DNA of 9,109 nucleotides from Rhodanobacteraceae bacterium. GTDB lineage: Bacteria; Pseudomonadota; Gammaproteobacteria; Xanthomonadales; SZUA-5. Made by a program: the position numbers and the translations under genes. The notes under the pieces are model-generated. The model was not told the origin of the DNA and made no database searches. It saw only the letters and a list, made by a program, of their open reading frames with translations. The stretch spans positions 1 to 9,109 of the forward strand of contig QIMA01000405.1 in NCBI GenBank assembly GCA_003233535.1, given 5' to 3'. Each line of letters opens with the position of its first letter. Position 1 is the stretch's first letter. Shown piece after piece: positions 6,301 to 9,109 of the stretch.

Positions 6301-8696
6301 CCGACACCGAGCTGGGTGCCCGCGACAAGGTTTACTTCCACCAAAACGGCTTCAAAACCCGGGTGTTTGACGAAACCAACGTATACACCGACATCCAATA
6401 CCAAGCCTTCGACCAACCCAGCACCGATTACCCGGTGGTCATCGACACCGCGGGCAACAACCCTTTTGACCGCATCGTCACCACGATCAGCCGCGACATT
6501 TACGGCAAACCGCTGAGCATCAGTCGTGCCGACGGCGTGAGCCCCTGGATCACCGCAACGCGGCGCTATGTCTACGACAGTAACCAGCGTCTGTGCCGCA
6601 GTTTCGATCCAGAATCCAACTGGACCGTCAGGGAATACGACACCAGCAACAACGTCAGCTGGCTGGCCCGCGGTCAGCTGATGACCGGTGCCAGTCAGAA
6701 CAACTGCGATCAGCATCTGGCGCCAAGCAGCCAACGCAGCGTGTTCAGCTACGACGATCGCAACCGCATGGAGTTCGTTAATCACCCGGTTGGTACCCAG
6801 GACGTCAGCTACAGCTACGAGGCCGATGGCGCCCTGAAAGGCACCAAGACCTTGGACAACGGCAGCCCAGTCACCGAATGGAGCTACACCTACAACCCGC
6901 GGCGCCTGCTCGAAAACGAGTCCTTGACCGTTGCTGGCAAGACCTACGGAATCGTTCACGAGTACGACCCCTACGGTTCACGTAGCCATCTGAACTACCC
7001 CGATGGCACCCGCTTAGGCTACGCCCCCAATAAGCTCGGCCAACCCACCGCAGTCAGCGGCCTAGCCAGTGCGGTGCAGTACCACCCCAGCGGCACGGTT
7101 AAGTCGTTCACCTACGCCAACGGCCTGAACTACGCCAGCACCCTGAACACGCGCCAGCTGCCGGCATCGACCCAGGTCAGCGGCGGTGTGCTCAGCGATT
7201 TGTACGGCTGGGATGCGGTGGGCAATCTGCTGGCCGTCACCGATCTGCGCAGCAATCCAGGGCAAAGCCGCACCCGCTCGCTGTACTACGACAGCGCCCA
7301 TCGGCTGAAGAATGCGACCTATGACGCGGTTGGCCTAGGCACCTACACCTTCCGCTATAACGGGCTGGACAACATCACCCAGGCCACCCGCCCTGACGGT
7401 TTTCGCGACTATCAGTATGACGACTACGGCACTCGCCGACTGACCCAGATCGTCGACCAATCCAATCAGCAGACCCTGATTGGCTATCAGTATGACAACA
7501 GCGGCAACGCCACCGTGCGCGATCCCGGCGGCTTAGGTTTCATCGATGCCTACGCCTTCCACTACGACCGCGCCAACCGACTCACCGAAGTGCGTGATCC
7601 GCAGAACCCCAACGTGGTTAAGGCCCGCTACGGCTACGACGGCCACGCCCGCCGCGCATCGATCATCGAGAACGACGAGTTGCGCTCACAGATCTACAGT
7701 CAAAGCGGCCAGTTTCTGTTTGAAGAAGGTGATCTGATCAGCGACGCCGACTTTAGCCCCGGCGGCAACGCCGCGGCCAAGGCCGCCACCCGCTATCAGT
7801 ACCTGGGCAGTATGTTGATCGCTAAGAGCTCCGGTGGCCAGACGACTTATCTGCACACCGACCATCTGGGTAGCCCGGTGGCTGAAAGTACCGCAGCGCC
7901 GGTGCAGGTGACGCATCTGCCGATTCATGAGCCTTATGGGGCGCCGACCAACAACGTCTATCTGGATGGGCCGGGCTATACCGGGCATGTGGTGGATGGG
8001 CTGACCGGCTTAAGCTATATGCAGGCTCGGTATTATGATCCGGTGGCGGGTAGGTTCTTGGGGGTGGATCCGGTTGGAGTTGGGAATGGAGAGAATTTCA
8101 ACCGGTATTGGTATGCGAATAATAATCCGTATGTGAATGTGGATCCGGATGGGCGGCAAGGTGAGCGCGCAGACCAATTAGGAAGACTTGCACTGCTAAA
8201 TATTTCTTTATGGAACATGCGAAATCATGAGGACCCGCACGTGCGCTTGCGCGCATCCCAAGCAGCAGCTTCCTACTACCGAGAAACTGGTCTCTCTGAT
8301 AGAGCCAGAGAGGTTGAAAGTGAGGAAATCTCGCGTCGATCAAAAACCAAAATGGATCCGAAAAATATAAGATTTCTTCAAGATAGTATTTCGGGTAAAT
8401 TTCAAGATGGAAAAGGATCTTTAAAGAAAATGGTCAGGGATCTAAGAACTGGAAAAACGAAGGCCGACGACATTCCGCCGATTCGGGTTTTCACAGACAA
8501 AAATGGTCAAGTTACAACTCTAGATCACCGTCGCTTACACGCATTCCAGCAAGCTGGCGTGCCCATAAATACGGTGAAGGCAACAGACGCCGAAGTGGCT
8601 AAGAATGCGTGGAAGAGAACAACGACTAACGAGGGGCGATCTCTACGTGTGCGAGGGAAGGCGCGCACAGGAACAAGGATAAGGAGACGAAGATGA
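3366..8696 (+). CDS. Sec-exported Rhs/YD-repeat protein with polymorphic C-terminal toxin
   Basis: This is a 1776-residue Rhs-family toxin carrier. Residues 1-37 look like a long Sec signal peptide: a basic stretch ending RVRWMR, hydrophobic APLTLALLF, then SASAFG before the probable cleavage. There is no PAAR domain. Residues about 93-140 (NLANGALAF, then L-S-I-P-G-N-S-G-L-P) match the usual start of YD-repeat shells. YD-type repeats follow from about 288 to 1490, for example YTYDDMGRLT and FSYDDRNRM. The Rhs-associated core is about 1490-1597: HTDHLGSPV, GYTGHVVDGLTGLSYMQARYYDP, GRFLGVDPVG (DPVG at 1568) and DPDG-R at 1593-1597. By analogy with other Rhs proteins, D1568 and D1593 are candidate autoproteolysis aspartates. 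The last 179 residues are the toxin. A CX7CX4CX5C cluster at 536-555 and scattered other Cys fit an extracytoplasmic protein. The role is presumably contact-dependent or secreted antagonism. Confidence 0.96.
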   Translation: MNQLDTVAVSGRPKTSRVRWMRAPLTLALLFSASAFGQINAEIQPWPASTDPYPSVLPSQGSGQGGVEVWEEYDKQFKRRNSIAALGPDLFGEEVNLANGALAFSATDLSIPGNSGLPVALTRSISVSSRPYQAVNDKPFADWELDVPRIEGTYGLVWEGPNDRCSRTTPPESVTVGGSPGAVTFVARAFWSGLQAHIPGGGELLVADSSSTPPPTAAGDFKWVTSGLTYFKCITGSPQPGFVGEGFEALTTDGTRYSFNSLAQYYETPLSSSGADSSSGTMSRRRHVLYATEVVDRFGNKVTYSYSNGPTERARLETITATGSTTNPSASRVIRLEYNAQGFIWKAHEQSGTTVLRTWEYLYNSSTVGAPDVNLTDVILPDDSRWEIDFRQLVDSEIQYAADVRGRNCKHNLPHIGIRTPDNELLMGDDEYVEGTIKHPAGAIGKFRAEVVYHTRANVPLVCENADDAILGGGGVFYDHTNDVARFTKHYDALTLTQKEITGHALTPMVWGYEYDSQGNWHNDVELVFNTRPPVCEDFEPGDCSAPVCPGGASCSSNTGATTTVTGPGIAQPDGSMPNEWTQYSFGNNYRFDEGKLLKVEKGLLPIGASSATVQRSESTEYQLPTSTTPGSIPAAGRSLRAGGDGYLSEHPRPRVGHAINQANTCFRWDGFVFDNYFRPTSVDRSRRTPGANEELNGDPDCSLSGSTLLNKTTESILYQDFTTLWVLGQTKTLTVTDSSTGQVTVPQHTDSYNLLAQPTETHAFGKRQQVLSYHADGLVRQISDASGSKNTTLSAYIRGIPTLVTYQDTRSESALVNGRGEITQQTGATGAVTNYTYDDMGRLTCISYPNGDPCVPNGSTNTWYATLINFAPMTASDQRFGLPVGSWKRTVKTGTGLGNTGYAVSETYYDGFWRPLLSREYDGANPGQTTRVVRQQFDPQGRAIFTSFPTNDTLAYNAGGNGSTSWYDGIGRMVRSRTDTELGARDKVYFHQNGFKTRVFDETNVYTDIQYQAFDQPSTDYPVVIDTAGNNPFDRIVTTISRDIYGKPLSISRADGVSPWITATRRYVYDSNQRLCRSFDPESNWTVREYDTSNNVSWLARGQLMTGASQNNCDQHLAPSSQRSVFSYDDRNRMEFVNHPVGTQDVSYSYEADGALKGTKTLDNGSPVTEWSYTYNPRRLLENESLTVAGKTYGIVHEYDPYGSRSHLNYPDGTRLGYAPNKLGQPTAVSGLASAVQYHPSGTVKSFTYANGLNYASTLNTRQLPASTQVSGGVLSDLYGWDAVGNLLAVTDLRSNPGQSRTRSLYYDSAHRLKNATYDAVGLGTYTFRYNGLDNITQATRPDGFRDYQYDDYGTRRLTQIVDQSNQQTLIGYQYDNSGNATVRDPGGLGFIDAYAFHYDRANRLTEVRDPQNPNVVKARYGYDGHARRASIIENDELRSQIYSQSGQFLFEEGDLISDADFSPGGNAAAKAATRYQYLGSMLIAKSSGGQTTYLHTDHLGSPVAESTAAPVQVTHLPIHEPYGAPTNNVYLDGPGYTGHVVDGLTGLSYMQARYYDPVAGRFLGVDPVGVGNGENFNRYWYANNNPYVNVDPDGRQGERADQLGRLALLNISLWNMRNHEDPHVRLRASQAAASYYRETGLSDRAREVESEEISRRSKTKMDPKNIRFLQDSISGKFQDGKGSLKKMVRDLRTGKTKADDIPPIRVFTDKNGQVTTLDHRRLHAFQQAGVPINTVKATDAEVAKNAWKRTTTNEGRSLRVRGKARTGTRIRRRR
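7851..8156 (+). other. conserved Rhs-associated core, compositionally distinct from the rest of the shell
   Basis: This encodes HTDHLGSP through DPDG-R, the most conserved part of Rhs proteins. By hand count, the 82 codons from 7911 to 8156 end in G 37, T 30, C 12, A 3. A stretch of 44 codons just upstream (about 7548-7680) ends in C 30 times and in T only 3 times. The change is gradual from about 7800-7890, then strong. Known Rhs biology offers an explanation: this segment is where toxin cassettes recombine, so it may come from another rhs copy or lineage. Confidence 0.7.
8157..8693 (+). other. Rhs C-terminal toxin domain, ParB/sulfiredoxin-like signature
   Basis: These are residues 1598-1776, after DPDG-R. 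A helical, charged linker (about 1598-1662) is followed by a compact domain at about 1663-1752. It starts NIRFLQDSISGKFQDG, continues with a helix and IPPIRVFTD, then has LDHRRLHAFQQAGVPI. The layout P-I-x-V, a short hairpin, then D-H-R-R-L-x-A-x-x-x-A-G resembles ParB/Srx folds, where G-x-R-R or G-C-H-R carries the active or nucleotide-binding site. I recall similar tails in other polymorphic toxins but cannot verify this here. The tail SLRVRGKARTGTRIRRRR has 10 basic and no acidic residues, as expected for nucleic-acid contact. Codons turn A/T-rich here, unlike the shell, so the cassette was acquired. The target (DNA, RNA or nucleotide) is unknown. Confidence 0.6.
8681..8696 (+). promoter_or_regulatory. 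strong Shine-Dalgarno and ATGA stop-start overlap coupling toxin to immunity
   Basis: AAGGAG at 8681-8686 lies 6 bases before ATG 8693. The ATGA at 8693-8696 contains both the immunity start and the rhs stop TGA (8694-8696). This gives translational coupling plus independent initiation, so immunity protein is made whenever the toxin is finished. Confidence 0.85.
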
Positions 8697-8938
8697 TACC
8701 AACAAGAGAAATAAGAGACCTACCTGGATTGATCTCTTTTATACACGAAATGGCAAATCTGATTGATGAAGGGGGAATAGCTCTCGAAAACTCTTCCACG
8801 GCGTCATATATCGAAGCACTGTCAGCATTTCTGGAAGATTCGAATGGCTACTACACCAATCTTGGTGTTGCTCCAGAGTCAATTGATATTCACAGACGAG
8901 TAGCGGATGCACTTTACGGTGCCACTATATATGAATAG
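8693..8938 (+). CDS. putative immunity protein for the Rhs toxin
   Basis: This small acidic cytoplasmic protein of 81 residues has no signal peptide or membrane segment. By hand count it has 13 Asp/Glu, 4 Arg and no Lys, which suits binding to the very basic toxin tail. It looks mainly alpha-helical. The middle and end (SYIEALSAFLEDSNGYY, then ALYGATIYE) remind me of a small uncharacterised family with the pattern L-E-A-x-x-A-W-x-E-D-M-x-G-Y-Y and a terminal I-Y-E (I believe DUF7660); this is recall, not a search. Position is the main evidence: it directly follows an Rhs toxin tail, overlaps its stop by 4 bases, has its own strong Shine-Dalgarno, and shares its A/T-rich codon use, so both moved as one cassette. 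It ends in TAG, with a second in-frame TAG 21 bases later. Confidence 0.8.
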   Translation: MIPTREIRDLPGLISFIHEMANLIDEGGIALENSSTASYIEALSAFLEDSNGYYTNLGVAPESIDIHRRVADALYGATIYE

Positions 8939-8965
8939 CGTGATTCGTTAAGAGAATAGCGACCG

Positions 8966-9109
8966 GTGTTTTTCAAGCAAGTTAAAGAAACCGAAATGCC
9001 TTGGGGTCACTTTGGGGTCTATCTTTGTATTCTTGCAGCTGACGGGTCGTCCCGGATAGTCGAGGTGAAGCCTGGGACATACATGGACGCCTCCGTTGCC
9101 ACAACCCTG
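8966..9109 (+). CDS. possible partial CDS running off the right edge
   Basis: A frame opens after TAG 8957-8959 and has no stop to the end of the window. Possible starts are GTG 8966 or ATG 8996; neither has a strong Shine-Dalgarno. From ATG the protein reads MPWGHFGVYLCILAADGSS, followed by a segment with V-E-V-K-P-G, with plausible residue composition and good third-position use. It is in the same frame as the immunity gene, separated by two TAG codons. With at most 48 codons visible it could be chance, the start of a second immunity-type or accessory gene, or a remnant of an older cassette. I do not recognise the family. Confidence 0.4.
   Translation, partial: MFFKQVKETEMPWGHFGVYLCILAADGSSRIVEVKPGTYMDASVATTL

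Noticed and set aside
6057..6959. 300-codon open frame on the - strand inside rhs
   Set aside because: It lies wholly within the well-supported rhs frame, is rich in Val/Ala/Gly as expected from a GC-rich antisense shadow, and shows no recognisable domain or ribosome binding site.
1556..8959. UAG reassigned to an amino acid
   Set aside because: The internal TAG at 1556 and the paired TAGs at 8936 and 8957 made me consider it. But the immunity protein looks complete at its TAG, and a second TAG close behind is what a true stop would look like. One nonsense change is simpler.
8939..8975. Terminator after the immunity gene
   Set aside because: There is a T5 run at 8969-8973, but only a 4-bp ATTC/GAAT stem well upstream; too weak to call.
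9001..9019. TTGGGGTC direct repeat (9001-9008 and 9012-9019) as an attachment or recombinase site
   Set aside because: It falls within a plausible coding frame (W-G-H-F-G-V), is only 8 bases long, and no integrase or second att copy is visible.

Overview
The window reads as a surface or secreted polymorphic-toxin locus from a GC-rich gammaproteobacterium. A Xanthomonadales/Lysobacter-like source is the best guess, because of the repeated G-x-W-x-N-P-x-R-x-x-x-G-W modules in the first gene and the overall style of the Rhs protein. This is an inference from protein style, not from any marker gene. All supported genes lie on the + strand and probably form one transcription unit: the first two are 19 bases apart, the next pair overlaps by 4 bases.

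Region 1 (1-112) is a short leader with one imperfect hairpin. Region 2 (113-3346) is a secreted protein of 1077 codons, broken by a single in-frame TAG at 1556-1558. It has a signal peptide, two tandem copies of a roughly 400-residue unit, a jelly-roll/LamG-like segment, and a C-terminal dockerin-like module with two perfect calcium loops. Aligning the two internal units shows that the TAG sits exactly where the sister unit has a conserved tryptophan (TGG). The frame stays open and clean for 595 codons afterwards, so this is a recent nonsense mutation, a sequencing error, or a read-through site.

Region 3 (3366-8696) is a 1776-residue Rhs/YD-repeat protein. It carries an N-terminal Sec-type signal peptide, a long YD-repeat shell, the conserved Rhs core ending in the DPxG pair (DPVG...DPDG-R), and a variable 179-residue C-terminal toxin. 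The toxin carries a ParB/sulfiredoxin-like signature (PPIRV...LDHRRLHAF) and a very basic tail. Codon use changes twice near the 3' end: from C-ending codons in the shell to G/T-ending codons in the conserved core (from about 7840-7910), then to A/T-rich codons in the toxin (from about 8157). This is a clear mosaic.

Region 4 (8693-8938) is an 81-residue acidic, lysine-free protein whose ATG overlaps the rhs stop codon (ATGA) behind a strong Shine-Dalgarno. It is the expected immunity protein. Region 5 (8939-9109) holds a short gap and then an open frame running off the right edge that may be the start of another gene.

Proposed working model (inference): the dockerin/lectin-like protein and the Rhs shell are both exported by Sec. 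The shell encloses the toxin, which is released after the DPxG site and acts in rival cells, while the small downstream protein protects the producer. The most novel parts are the ParB-like toxin with its immunity partner, the Sec-exported Rhs without PAAR, its pairing with a dockerin-type secreted protein, and the amber codon in that partner.
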